From positions 62,001 to 126,000 of the forward strand of contig NZ_JBPSEH010000007.1 in the NCBI RefSeq assembly GCF_051488685.1: a stretch of 64,000 nucleotides of DNA, written 5' to 3'. Positions 26,492 to 36,400 of the stretch are shown in pieces; position 1 is the first letter of the stretch; each line of letters begins with the position of its first letter. Below the pieces are notes generated by a model. The model did not search any database. It saw nothing but the letters and a program-made list of their open reading frames with translations, and was not told the origin of the DNA. A program made the translations under genes and the position numbers. Source of the DNA: Melioribacter sp051488685. GTDB lineage: Bacteria > Bacteroidota > Ignavibacteria > Ignavibacteriales > Melioribacteraceae.

Positions 26492-27875
26492 TATATCCCC
26501 TTTCGGGAACAATTACGGATTTGAATCCTGCATTAAGCAGCTTTGATTTAAACGGTATTTGTTGTTCCAGTTCACCGTGTACCAGAAATATATTTCGAAG
26601 TCGACTTTTATCAAAACGCGATACGTAATTAAACAGTTCGTTTGTATCGGCGTGGGCGCTAAATGAATCCATGACTATTACTTCGGCGTTGAGCTGGTAT
26701 TCATCGCCGAAAATATTAACGGGCGATTGTTTTTCGGCAATTTTTCGGCCAAGTGTATTTTCTGCAGTATAACCGACGATTAAAATTATATTGTCCGGGT
26801 TCTCGATGTTATTTGCTAAGTGGTGCAAGATTCTTCCGGATTCGCACATACCGGAGCTCGAGATTATCATGCATGGACCAGAAGTCGTATTGAGCTTTTT
26901 TGAATCCTCAACATCCTTAATATAAGTCAATTTATCGAATCCGAAAGGGTCTTTGTGATCGATTAAAAATTGGCTGATCTCAAAATCGAAACATTCGGGA
27001 TGAAGCCTGAAAATTTCTGTCGCGTTAACCGACAATGGACTGTCTACATATATTCGTATTTCAGGTGCCATTTTATTCTCGAATATTCGATGAATAGCAT
27101 AAACAAGTTCTTGGGTTCTGCCGACACTAAAGGCCGGTACTATTATTTTTGATTTCCTTTCCCAGGCTAATTTAATAACTTCAGCTAATTTTTCTTCAGT
27201 ATGTTCTGGATTGTCGTGCGTTTTGTTACCATAAGTCGATTCACAAATGTAATAGTCAACATCGGGAATTTTTTCCGGGTCTCTTAATATAGGTAAATTT
27301 GGACGGCCGAGATCACCCGAAAAGCCAATCTGTTTTAATGTCCCGTTTTCATTAATTGTAAGGAAAAGCGATGCTGAGCCGAGAATATGTCCTGCGTCGA
27401 AAAAAGTCAACTTGATTCCTGGCACAATCTCAAATTCACGATGATAATTTATTCCGACGAACAATTCGAGCGTTTGTCGGGCGTCGGTTTGAGTATATAA
27501 AGGTTCGAATAAATTTTGTCCCCGTTTCTTTCTTTTTTTATTTACGTATTCGACATCTTTCTCTTGTATATGAGCGCTGTCCAAAAGCATGATTGACGCC
27601 AGATCACGAGTGGCAAATGTGGAAAAGATTTTGCCGTTAAATCCTTTTTTTACCAGTGTAGGTAAATTGCCTGAATGGTCGATATGAGCGTGAGTTAGTA
27701 TTACAAAATCGATTTCTGCCGGATTGAAAAAATCAAAAGTGCGGTTGAGTTCAAATGCCAGTTTCCTTTTACCTTGATAAAGTCCACAATCAATTAGAAA
27801 TCTTTTGCCGCATGCTTCGATATAATGCATTGAACCGGTTACGGTTTGAGCTGCACCAATAAATTGAATTTTCAT
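26478..27875 (-). CDS. MBL-fold/beta-CASP RNA-processing-type nuclease
   Basis: A 465-aa metallo-hydrolase with the beta-CASP insert typical of RNA-processing nucleases (CPSF73/YSH1-like bacterial group). Motifs: THAHIDHSGNLP (HxHxDH), DAGHILGSAS, the E in YICESTYGNKTHD, the beta-CASP PAFSVGRTQELVYAI, SSSGMCESGRI, and C-terminal DSFSAHADTNEL and VHGE. It lacks the C-terminal domain of RNase J. Probable role is endonucleolytic or exonucleolytic RNA cleavage, inferred from the family. It leads a three-gene group with the fibronectin lipoprotein and barrel, which is an odd functional mix. Confidence 0.88.
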   Translation of the reverse strand: MKIQFIGAAQTVTGSMHYIEACGKRFLIDCGLYQGKRKLAFELNRTFDFFNPAEIDFVILTHAHIDHSGNLPTLVKKGFNGKIFSTFATRDLASIMLLDSAHIQEKDVEYVNKKRKKRGQNLFEPLYTQTDARQTLELFVGINYHREFEIVPGIKLTFFDAGHILGSASLFLTINENGTLKQIGFSGDLGRPNLPILRDPEKIPDVDYYICESTYGNKTHDNPEHTEEKLAEVIKLAWERKSKIIVPAFSVGRTQELVYAIHRIFENKMAPEIRIYVDSPLSVNATEIFRLHPECFDFEISQFLIDHKDPFGFDKLTYIKDVEDSKKLNTTSGPCMIISSSGMCESGRILHHLANNIENPDNIILIVGYTAENTLGRKIAEKQSPVNIFGDEYQLNAEVIVMDSFSAHADTNELFNYVSRFDKSRLRNIFLVHGELEQQIPFKSKLLNAGFKSVIVPERGYSEEL

Positions 27876-27905
27876 GATATTCCTTATCTTAGAAGATTTC
27901 GGTTG

Positions 27906-28958
27906 TTACATTCTGATAACTTTATAATTCTTATAACCGTAATAAAATTCTTTTGCCGCGGTTTTGATTACCGTGGCGGTGGGCACCGCAAGCAGCATCC
28001 CAATTATTCCGAGCAACTTGCTGCCTATTAAGATTAATATAATTATTCCCAGCGGATGGATGTCCGTACTCTTGGAAAATAAGTTTGGCTGAATAAAGCC
28101 GTTGTCCAATGCATAGACTGCCAGGAACATTAATATTATTTTAGGTAGCATCGAAAAATCTCCAAATTGTACTACTGATATTAATATTGCCGGCAGTCCA
28201 CCAATAATCGGACCGAAATATGGTATAAGATGTCCTACGCCTGCTACAAACCCAATTGAAGCTGAATTGTTGATTCCGAGTATTGCCAGGCCCAGACCAC
28301 TCATAATCCCTACAATCATGGCATCGAATATCCAGCTTCTTACATATTTGCTGAGCTGAAGCGATATTTTTCTTATTACCCAGTATGATACTTCGAAATA
28401 TTTATTCGGCATTATATTTATTATGCCTTTTAGTAACAGTGTACTATCCTTCAATAAAAAGTAAGTAACAAACGGTACAATTATTAAAATTGCTATTACA
28501 GCAAATAAACTTTCGACGATATTAGTAAGATCACTGATCCATACATTAAACATTCCTTGCAAATCGGCACTTATTTTTTCGGACAGATTAATCGGTCTGA
28601 GGAAGGGGAGAGTGCTATGTATTACTTTTTCAACTTGTCCTAATGTATTATCCAGATTTTCTGGAGTCATTAGGTTAATTACTTGTTTCATCTGGTGAAC
28701 AATTTTGGGAAGTATTATTGAAATTCCAAATATGCTAATTACGCCTGTCGATACAAAAACAATCAACACGGAATATGTCCTTTTAATTCCTTGAGCTTCG
28801 ATAAAATCCACAATCGGTTTAAATATCATCGAGAGCAATAGTGCGATAATTAGCATAATCCAGATTTCTGCAAAAGTATAGAGAATAAATGCTGCAATCG
28901 ATATGGTAAGAATCCAGGTAAATAAAGTAGTTAGAGAGTATGTATGTTTGTTTTCCAT
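27906..28958 (-). CDS. AI-2E family (PerM/TqsA-like) membrane permease
   Basis: A 350-aa inner-membrane protein with two N-terminal hydrophobic hairpins, a soluble middle part and about five C-terminal membrane segments. The family signature block is GVGHLIPYFGPIIGGLPA with the end motif LGIIILILIGSKLLGIIGMLLAVP. Members include the quorum-signal exporter TqsA and sodium/proton antiporters, so the substrate cannot be given. It is separated by 30 bases from the beta-CASP gene, with which it may share a transcript. Confidence 0.88.
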   Translation of the reverse strand: MENKHTYSLTTLFTWILTISIAAFILYTFAEIWIMLIIALLLSMIFKPIVDFIEAQGIKRTYSVLIVFVSTGVISIFGISIILPKIVHQMKQVINLMTPENLDNTLGQVEKVIHSTLPFLRPINLSEKISADLQGMFNVWISDLTNIVESLFAVIAILIIVPFVTYFLLKDSTLLLKGIINIMPNKYFEVSYWVIRKISLQLSKYVRSWIFDAMIVGIMSGLGLAILGINNSASIGFVAGVGHLIPYFGPIIGGLPAILISVVQFGDFSMLPKIILMFLAVYALDNGFIQPNLFSKSTDIHPLGIIILILIGSKLLGIIGMLLAVPTATVIKTAAKEFYYGYKNYKVIRM

Positions 28959-29078
28959 TTATAATTTCAAAAACGAATTATCTTTCCCAAAATATCGTTA
29001 AAAAGAGGAATTATTCAAACTAAATTGTCCATTTTAATTATATTTACAGATAAAAATTTAAAAAAATTAGGAGAAAAA

Positions 29079-30062
29079 ATGTCTGAAATTGCATTATTGA
29101 AAAACCTGAGAGAAAAAGCTTCTCAAAAGAAGCGAACCATAATATTGCCGGAATCACACGACGAGAGAGTACTAAGAGCGGCTGAGATAATTACAAAGGA
29201 AGGCATTGCCTCAGTTATAACGCTCGGAAACGAGGAGAAGATACGTACACAGGCGTTGGAATTAAAAATAGATTTAACCGGCATAAGAATTATCGACCCG
29301 GAGAGGTCAGATAAGTTAAGTGATTTTGCTAATATATTTTATAATTTGAGAAAACATAAGGGGATAACAATTGAAGAAGCTCGTGAGACTGTCAAAAGAG
29401 ATATCTTCTTTGCAGGGATGATGGTCAGAGAGGGGATGGCTCACGGAAGTGTAGCAGGTTCTGTTGCTACAACTGCAGATGTTACACGTGCTGCAATCTT
29501 TTGTGTCGGTTTGAAAGAAGGGATTTCAATTTTATCGAGTTTCTTTTTGATGGCTTATCCCGATAAAGTTTATAGTTTCGCAGATTGCGCAGTTAATCCC
29601 GATCCCGACCCAAATCAACTGGCAGATATTGCCATTTCGACTGCAGAGAATCATAGAAAATTAACTGGCGAAGAACCGTATATTGCCATGCTTTCGTTTT
29701 CAACAAAAGGCAGCGCTGAACATCCACTTGTAGATAAAGTGAGAACTGCAACGCAACTTGTACGGCAAAAAAGACCCGATTTGAAAGTTGACGGCGAGCT
29801 CCAATTCGATGCAGCAATTGTTGAATCAGTTGGTAAGAAAAAAGCGCCTGGCAGTGAAGTTGCAGGCCGTGCTAATGTACTGGTTTTCCCCGATTTAAAT
29901 GCAGGCAATATTGGCTATAAAATTGCTCAAAGATTAGGAGGTGCTGAGGCTGTTGGTCCAATTAATCAGGGAGTAAAAAGACCATTCTTTGATTTATCGA
30001 GAGGATGTAAAGTGGATGATATTGTGAATACTGTTGCAATTGCCTGCCTTATGGCTGATTAA
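29079..30062 (+). CDS. pta: Phosphate acetyltransferase
   Basis: Interconverts acetyl-CoA and acetyl phosphate, with acetate kinase the route for acetate formation or use. The 327-aa protein is the short form consisting only of the PTA_PTB domain. It contains ILPESHDERVLRAAE, GMMVREGMAHGSVAGS, YSFADCAVNPDPDP, ELQFDAAI, VLVFPDLNAGNIGYKIAQR and LGGAEAVGPI...KRPFFDLSRG. I choose the ATG at 29079, preceded by AGGAG; an upstream in-frame start at 29025 has no such site. No ackA is present here. Confidence 0.94.
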   Translation: MSEIALLKNLREKASQKKRTIILPESHDERVLRAAEIITKEGIASVITLGNEEKIRTQALELKIDLTGIRIIDPERSDKLSDFANIFYNLRKHKGITIEEARETVKRDIFFAGMMVREGMAHGSVAGSVATTADVTRAAIFCVGLKEGISILSSFFLMAYPDKVYSFADCAVNPDPDPNQLADIAISTAENHRKLTGEEPYIAMLSFSTKGSAEHPLVDKVRTATQLVRQKRPDLKVDGELQFDAAIVESVGKKKAPGSEVAGRANVLVFPDLNAGNIGYKIAQRLGGAEAVGPINQGVKRPFFDLSRGCKVDDIVNTVAIACLMAD

Positions 30063-30070
30063 CTTTTTGC

Positions 30071-30098
30071 GCTGTCCCTTCTTGCAAGAAGGGACAGC
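30071..30098. terminator. Strong hairpin between pta and uxuA
   Basis: Perfect inverted repeat GCTGTCCCTTCTTG with CAAGAAGGGACAGC (30071-30098), giving a stem of at least 12 pairs. It lies between two convergent genes. T-rich sequence follows on both strands only weakly (AACTTTT and GCAAAAAG), but position and strength support a shared terminator. Confidence 0.75.
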
Positions 30099-30104
30099 AA
30101 CTTT

Positions 30105-31325
30105 TCATAACGAATATTTTATTCCGATTTCTAAACCTTGCAATTCAGACAAACCTTTTAATCTTCCGATAAAGGAGTAACCTGGATAAAATTTTTTATT
30201 CCGAAGTTTTTCAATTTCTCTGTCAAAATCTGTCGTTTTTCCATGGTCGGGTCTCATGGGCATACGGTAATTTTCTATTCCATTTTCCATTCTTCGTTTT
30301 TGTTCAAGCAAAAGAATTTTTACTACGTTATACATGTCCACCGACCCTTCCAGATGATTGTTCTCTCGAAAATTTCCATCAGCGTCGATAATTACATTTC
30401 TAAGGTGAACAAAATTAACACGGTGAGCTAATTTAGCTGTTATTTCTGTTACGTTATTTTGAACTCCCGATCCGAGTGAACCTGTACAGAGAGTGATCCC
30501 GTTAGAAGTGGAATCTACACTGTTTATTATTTCGAGAAGATGGTCGCATGTGCTTACTACTCGAGGCAATCCCAGCAAAGGACGCGGAGGATCATCCGGG
30601 TGAATTGCCATCAGTATCCCATTTTCTTCAGCGACTGGTATTATTTCTTTCAAAAAGTCTTTTAAATTTTCAAGGAGGGTAATGTCATTAATTTCTTTGT
30701 AGTCATCTAGTGCTTTTTGGAACTCGTCAAGTGTATAGGCTTCAAGAGAACCGGGCAAGCCGAGCAAAATTGTGTCAACGAGTCGTTGCTTTTCGTTGTC
30801 ATCGATACTAGCAAAATACTCTTCAGCTTTTTTGATAATATCTTCAGAGTAATCTTTTTCAGCACCTTTTCTCTTTAAAATGAAAAGATCGAATGCCGCA
30901 AAAACGTGAGATTCGAATCCCGAGACGATTGCTCCGTCCTCAGTATGTATTTTTAGATTTGTACGCGACCAATCGAGTACAGGCATAAAATTATAACAAA
31001 CTCTTTTAATGCCACACCTGGAGAGATTAATCAGGGAAGTTTTATAGTTCTCAATCAATTGCCTGTAATTTTTTTTCTTCTTTTTAATGTTTTCGTGTAC
31101 TGGCAGACTTTCTACAACTTCCCAGCTCAGCCCTGGTTTTTCAATTTCATTTTTTCTTTTTAATATTTCTTCCTGTGGCCAGACTTCGCCAGTGGGAATA
31201 TGGTGTAGTGCTGTAACAATTCCAGTAGCTCCTGCAATTTTAATGTCATCAAAAGTAAGTGGGTCGTTAGGCCCGAACCACCGCCACGAATAGATAAATC
31301 CGATTTTATCTTTAAAGTCCATCAT
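30105..31325 (-). CDS. uxuA: Mannonate dehydratase
   Basis: Dehydrates D-mannonate to 2-keto-3-deoxygluconate in glucuronate breakdown. The 406-aa protein is of standard length. It has GIVTALHHIPTGEVWP near residue 37, a Cys/His-containing metal site region (VCYNFMPVLDWSRT, MAIHPDDPP, HLRNV), and the C-terminal MPMRPDHGK. RPDHG and HPDDPP motifs are family marks. It follows the UxuB-type dehydrogenase directly (the stop and start are adjacent), so the two consecutive steps fructuronate to mannonate to ketodeoxygluconate are encoded together. kdgK and kdgA are not in the window. Confidence 0.95.
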   Translation of the reverse strand: MMDFKDKIGFIYSWRWFGPNDPLTFDDIKIAGATGIVTALHHIPTGEVWPQEEILKRKNEIEKPGLSWEVVESLPVHENIKKKKKNYRQLIENYKTSLINLSRCGIKRVCYNFMPVLDWSRTNLKIHTEDGAIVSGFESHVFAAFDLFILKRKGAEKDYSEDIIKKAEEYFASIDDNEKQRLVDTILLGLPGSLEAYTLDEFQKALDDYKEINDITLLENLKDFLKEIIPVAEENGILMAIHPDDPPRPLLGLPRVVSTCDHLLEIINSVDSTSNGITLCTGSLGSGVQNNVTEITAKLAHRVNFVHLRNVIIDADGNFRENNHLEGSVDMYNVVKILLLEQKRRMENGIENYRMPMRPDHGKTTDFDREIEKLRNKKFYPGYSFIGRLKGLSELQGLEIGIKYSL

Positions 31326-32147
31326 TTATACTCCACTGAAAATACTAAATCCGCCGTCAACTGGAATTACAGTGCCTGTAACAAATTTAGAGGCATCGGA
31401 AGCCAGCCAGATTACAGTTCCGACTAATTCTGCAGGGTGACCGAATCTTTTGAACGGCGTCATTTTAATAATTGATTTCCCTCTATCGGTGAGGGAACCA
31501 TCTATGTTTGTAAGTAAAGTACGATTCTGATTTGTAATTAAAAATCCTGGCGCAATTGCATTTACTCTCAAGCCGTCACCAAATTTCAAAGCAAGTTCCA
31601 TTGCCATCCATCGTGTAAAATTATCCACAGCTGCTTTGGCAGCAGAATATCCAGCAACTCTCGTAATTGCTCTTAAACTTGCCATCGAAGAAATATTAAT
31701 AATTGAACCGCTGCCATTCCTTGCCATTGGCAGTCCAAATTTTAACGTTGGCAATACTGTGCCGTGTAAATTTAAGTCGACAGCCTTTTTAAAATTTTCA
31801 AAACTGAGGTCGAAAATATTTTCTTCGGGCTTTAATGTAGCTTCGGGAAGATTGCCACCGGCTCCATTTATCAGGACGTCGATCTTACCGTATTTTTTGA
31901 GTACTTGTTCTTTTGCATTTTCAACGTCAACTTCTTTCAATACGTCACATTTAATATAATCGATCTTTCCGAGTTCTTTAAATGAATTACAGATTTGTTT
32001 TAGTTTTTCTTCGTTTCTGCTGATAAGTATTACATTTGCGCCGCATTTAAGGAGACCTTCTGTAATTGCAGTCGCAATTATACCGCTGCCTCCAGTTACT
32101 AAAATTACTTTTCCTTCGATACTAAAAAGTGTATTTATATATTCCAT
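31326..32147 (-). CDS. SDR-family D-mannonate oxidoreductase (UxuB-type)
   Basis: Short-chain dehydrogenase of 273 aa: cofactor motif VTGGSGIIATAITEGLL, NGAGGNLPEATL, catalytic Ser in INISSMASL, catalytic pair in AGYSAAKAAVDNF (YxxxK), and IPVDGGFSIFSGV at the end. Similar SDR proteins (YjmF/UxuB of Bacillus) reduce fructuronate to mannonate, unlike the long-chain UxuB of E. coli. The position directly upstream of uxuA supports this role. Closest alternatives are gluconate 5-dehydrogenases of the same family. Start ATG at 32147; a LacI-like site lies about 70 bases upstream. Confidence 0.85.
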   Translation of the reverse strand: MEYINTLFSIEGKVILVTGGSGIIATAITEGLLKCGANVILISRNEEKLKQICNSFKELGKIDYIKCDVLKEVDVENAKEQVLKKYGKIDVLINGAGGNLPEATLKPEENIFDLSFENFKKAVDLNLHGTVLPTLKFGLPMARNGSGSIINISSMASLRAITRVAGYSAAKAAVDNFTRWMAMELALKFGDGLRVNAIAPGFLITNQNRTLLTNIDGSLTDRGKSIIKMTPFKRFGHPAELVGTVIWLASDASKFVTGTVIPVDGGFSIFSGV

Positions 32148-32215
32148 TAGATGTAATCCGAATTAATTGTGAATTTTCAATAAATTTTTGAATAAAATAG
32201 TTGATATCAAATATA

Positions 32216-32231
32216 GCTAAACCGATTCAAT
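32216..32231 (-). promoter_or_regulatory. Candidate LacI-type operator upstream of uxuB/uxuA
   Basis: Minus strand reads ATTGAATCGGTTTAGC. Its left part matches the ATTGAAxCGGT of the receptor-promoter site at 33298, and its inner part (AAACCGATT on plus) is one half of the AAACCGTTT palindrome before the LacI gene. It is imperfect, so the call rests on position and partial similarity. Confidence 0.35.
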
Positions 32232-32293
32232 AAGACAAAATTAGAGTAAATTTATAAAATTATTTTTGCATCAGTGCTCAATACTAATACAAG

Positions 32294-32464
32294 GTGAAAA
32301 GATTTTTTATTCTGGTATGGCGTTATTGTCAAAAATTTATAGATGAAGACATAAATTTATATACCGTTTTCGGGAAAAGGAACTCTGCCAGAAAATTTAT
32401 TAACAAAATTAAAGGCGGGCAATTTGAATCTAAGGGGATTGTTTCTCAGATAGAACAGAATTAG
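32294..32464 (+). CDS. Possible small protein (56 aa), weak
   Basis: GTG-started frame in the gap: begins MKRFFILVWRYCQKF, basic, with a short hydrophobic start, and ends SQIEQN. No clear ribosome site precedes the GTG and no homologue is recognised. It may be chance or a gene remnant. Confidence 0.15.
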   Translation: MKRFFILVWRYCQKFIDEDINLYTVFGKRNSARKFINKIKGGQFESKGIVSQIEQN

Positions 32465-32641
32465 AGGCCGTCAGCACAGCAGGTTAAAAGGTTTGGGATT
32501 CTAATTCGATCGGAACTGAAAAACGTAAGGGTTAATACTTACATCCTTTAGTAAAGATTAAGAAGCCTGATTTCTCACAGTTTGAAAGTAATTTTTTATA
32601 TTCTTTACCGCTTTCAATAAGCAGATAATTAATTATGAAGG

Positions 32642-32679
32642 GATATTCGATACTATTTATTTTATTAGTCTCGAATATC
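32642..32679. repeat. Inverted repeat in the intergenic gap
   Basis: GATATTCGA (32642-32650) is repeated inverted as TCGAATATC (32671-32679) with a 20-base AT-rich loop. No T run follows on either side, so it is not an obvious terminator. It could be a protein-binding site or a fold in an untranslated RNA. Confidence 0.4.
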
Positions 32680-33270
32680 ATTCGTAAATTTAATTTGCGA
32701 GGTTGTTTTAGCAGGAGTTTAGTAAATCATTGGTTGATTCAAGTTATTATATCGTAATGTGAAGAATTAGTTACATAAAACGAAATAAACATATTGAAAG
32801 CTTATCATTTGATTTAGTTGAGCTTAGCAAAACGGAATCAAAACGCAAAATCCAAAATTAAAATAGATAAAAGTTACTTTCGCAACCAGGTATATTAGCA
32901 ATCTGTTGTAATATAATGCTGTAACTAATTTAGTTGTTCAATAAAAAGGTAGAAAATTGTAATACTATCAATATGGATTGCAGTACAGCACTGTTAACCA
33001 TCTTAATTCTTAAGCTAACCCGAGAAAAATGTCTAGAATTTAAGAGCAAACTTAAGACTTGAAATTCAATCCTTTCCAGATATTCAGAAAAAAATTTTTT
33101 TCTTTCGATAATCATTGCAGCTGTAAAATTCAAATCAACATGACTTACAGGACATGGCATTGAGTAATAAGATTTTTGAACATCTGTAAAAAGCATCCGT
33201 TATTCGATTACAAAAGGTTTGCTCTACTTAAACAGTTAAGTAATTTCTTTGTTTTAATGATAAAATTTTC

Positions 33271-33299
33271 TTGACATCTTGAACGAATTTCCATAATAT
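33271..33299 (+). promoter_or_regulatory. Sigma-70-like promoter of the TonB receptor operon
   Basis: TTGACA at 33271-33276, a 17-base spacer and TAATAT at 33294-33299. Expected start of transcription near 33306, giving a leader of about 155 bases before the receptor gene. An operator-like palindrome overlaps the predicted start. Confidence 0.65.
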
Positions 33300-33341
33300 T
33301 GAAACGGTACAATGAATATTGTAACAATTAAAAAACGGTTT
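33298..33341 (+). promoter_or_regulatory. Two candidate LacI-type operators
   Basis: Site 1, ATTGAAACGGTACAAT at 33298-33313, is an imperfect palindrome centred on CG, the typical LacI-family centre, and covers the predicted +1. Site 2, AAACGGTTT at 33333-33341, is a perfect odd-centred palindrome; its outer flanks differ. The inner core of site 2 matches AAACCGTTT before the LacI gene at 48500-48508 on the opposite strand. Binding here would block transcription initiation of the receptor gene. Confidence 0.45.
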
Positions 33342-33460
33342 AATTTCGGTTAATCACTTATAATAGGGTATTGAGGGAAATGTTATTCTAGATAACAAAA
33401 ATAGAAATTCTTATAGAGTAGTAATTTTTCAAAATAATAATTAATAAAGCGGGGAGTGTT

Positions 33461-36400
33461 ATGAAGATAATTTCTAAAGTTATTTTTACTATCCTATTCT
33501 TATTAACCTCAATAAATATGACTCAAGCTCAAGGGAAGGGTCGAATTATTGGAACCGTAATCGACTCAACTACGAACGAGCCTTTAGTAGGAGCAAATGT
33601 TCTATTGGTCGGGACAAGTTTGGGGTCGGCAACTGATTTAGAAGGTAAGTATGTAATTGCACAAATTGAGCCGGGCACATATAAAGTATCGTTCCGTTAC
33701 ATTGGATATGTGTCCAAAGTATATACTGTTGAAGTTCAGGCAAACAGAACAGTGCAGCTCGATGTTGCTCTTACAACGCAGGCAATTGAGGGTCAGGAAA
33801 TTATAATTACAGCTCAAGCACAGGGACAAAAAGCTGCAATCAACCAACAATTGACATCTAATACAATCAAGAATGTAGTCTCAGCAGAAAAAATTCACGA
33901 ATTACCCGACGCTGATGCAGCAACGGCGCTGAGCAGACTGCCAGGTCTATCGTTGATGAATGGCGACCAGGTTGTTATAAGAGGAGTTCAGGCAAAACAG
34001 AATCTTATATTAATTAATGGTATTCAACTGCCATCAACCGACGTCAATACACGCGCCACAAATCTTGGATTTATTTCCGCCAATATGCTTGCCGGTATTG
34101 AAGTAGTTAAAGTAGTAACGCCTGATATGGACGCAAATGCTATTGGTGGCGTTGTCAATTTAAGACTACGCGAAGCTCCTTCCGGTTTTCATTTCGACAT
34201 GCTTTCTCAGGGAAGTTTAAATCACCAGGATAGGACATATGGTAATTACAGATTTTGGGCAAGCGTAAGCAACAGATACTTCGATGATAAACTTGGGGTC
34301 TTTATTCAAGGAAACGCTGACAGATTTGACGACGGTTTAGATATGATCTCCTCAGGGTATGAAAGATATGAATTTTTACCTTACGGAGAATCTCCTTACC
34401 GTCTGAATAATTTTACATATTCAGATCAACAAAATATAACATCTACATACGGTGGAAGTATAATACTCGATTATAAATTGCCCGCCGGTAAAATATTGCT
34501 TCAAAATACTATTTCGAGGGGATTGAACGACAATGCAACTCACAATACTCAACTAGACTTGCAAAACAATAGAGTTATCTATTCACTTAACAGAGACAAA
34601 TACAAGAGGACATTGTTAGCCAATGCGCTTCAGTTAGAATATAATTTCGGCGATATAAAAGGAGAATTTACGCTTTCTCATTCATTTAGTGATCGCAACA
34701 CCGATATAAGATATGGCGATCCTGGAGATAATACTAATTTTGCAAATGCTGCTGGTGCCCCATTTGGCTATGATGAAAATGGTAATAAAATTTCATATTC
34801 TAATTTAAGAAATACTATCACACCTGCCGAAATATTAAATATTGAGATTGACCCTGCTGACTATCAGGGAGCCGATATATCTGATTGGGCAGTAATTCGT
34901 GAGGTGGCTTTCAAACAACATATATACAATACTCAACTCGATGTTACTATTCCTGTTTCATTTACATCCGAATTTTCAGCAACTTTTAAGGTCGGCGGTA
35001 AATTCAACAGAACCACACGTTCAAATGACCTGAATCGCTGGTACAAACGAACAGGCGATGAAGATTTCTATGCTAATGTAAGAGATTTCATTCCGGGTAA
35101 AACACTCAGTAACCAAAATCAACTTCTCTTTACCGATGTTCAGAATAAAGATTACTCAAGAGGGAAATATTTCTTGAATGGCGATCACCCCTATAACTAT
35201 GCATTTAACATCGGAATGCTTGACGACTTCTATACAAGAGCACGTTCAGGGTGGGGGCAAGCTGTTCATAAAGATGGGACAGTTTCGGATGATTTCAGTG
35301 GTGCTGAAATTTTCTCAGCAGGATATTTAATGGGCACTTTAAATCTTGGAACGAAACTATCAATGATATTGGGTGGCAGATACGAGTATTACAACATGAA
35401 CTATAATGCTACTAATTTTTATGTAACGCATCCCGTTGACGGAAATGGTAGAATTATTGATACTCTCCATACGGTTGACAGAAATGATAACAACTTTTTC
35501 CCCAACGCTCAAATTCGTTACAAGTTTACTAATTGGGCTGATATAAGATTGGCTTATTCAAAAACAATATCACGACCCGATTTCCGGGCAATACTTCCAA
35601 ATGTTTACTTCTCACCCGGTCTTACAAGTCGTGCAGGAAATCCCTATTTAAAACCTGCAGTATCGACAAATTACGACCTCTATTTGTCATTTTATAACAA
35701 CCAAATTGGTTTGTTTACAGTTGGAGGATTTTATAAAGAAATTCATGATGTATTCTTCCAGACTAATATCTACTATCAAAATCTTTCTTATTATGGTGTT
35801 AGTTTCCCTGACTCTTTATTCTGGGTATCTCAGGGAATTACTCCTCCTGCAAGATCGGATAGAGTTGATACATATATTAACAATCCTGATCCAGCAAAAA
35901 TAAAAGGTCTTGAGTTTGACTGGCAAACAAACTTCTGGTATTTGCCGGAACCGTTTAATTCGCTCGTTTTGAATATCAACTATACAAGAGTATGGTCTGA
36001 AATGGATTATCAACAACTAATTAATCAAGTAATCCGCGAAGAATATATTGATCCAATTACCGGCAGAAAAAAATTCAGAGAAAATTATGTGACTACGGAT
36101 ACAATAAGAACCGCTCGTTTGATTAATCAGGGTGACGATATATTGAATATTGCGCTCGGTATTGACTATAAAGGATTTTCCGGACGTATTTCTTTCAATA
36201 TGCAGGGGAATGTAATTACTTCTGTAGGCCAGAGACCAGAAGAAGACCAATTCACGGGGAATATCTACAAATGGGATTTCACAATTAAGCAACAACTGCC
36301 TATCGAAGGCTTAAGTATATCTTTGAGTGGTATTAATATATTCCATAATCCAATAAAAAATTATAGAAAATTCCGAAGGACAGTGGACGGTCCTATTTTT

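Larger units (their letters stand above)
32148..33270. other. Long gene-poor interval with possible decayed or small ORFs
   Basis: About 1.1 kb between divergent transcription units. I find no gene I can support firmly. It contains a possible 56-codon frame (32294-32464), an 88-codon minus-strand frame (32930-33196) without a ribosome site, and a 9-base inverted repeat (32642-32650 with 32671-32679). It is the longest gap in the window. It could be a degraded gene region, an RNA gene or a regulatory spacer; nothing seen decides. Confidence 0.6.

Noticed and set aside
32930..33196. 88-aa minus-strand reading frame in the long gap
   Set aside because: No ribosome site, no recognisable motif, low-complexity AT-rich DNA and no neighbouring partner. 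Length is within chance for this composition.
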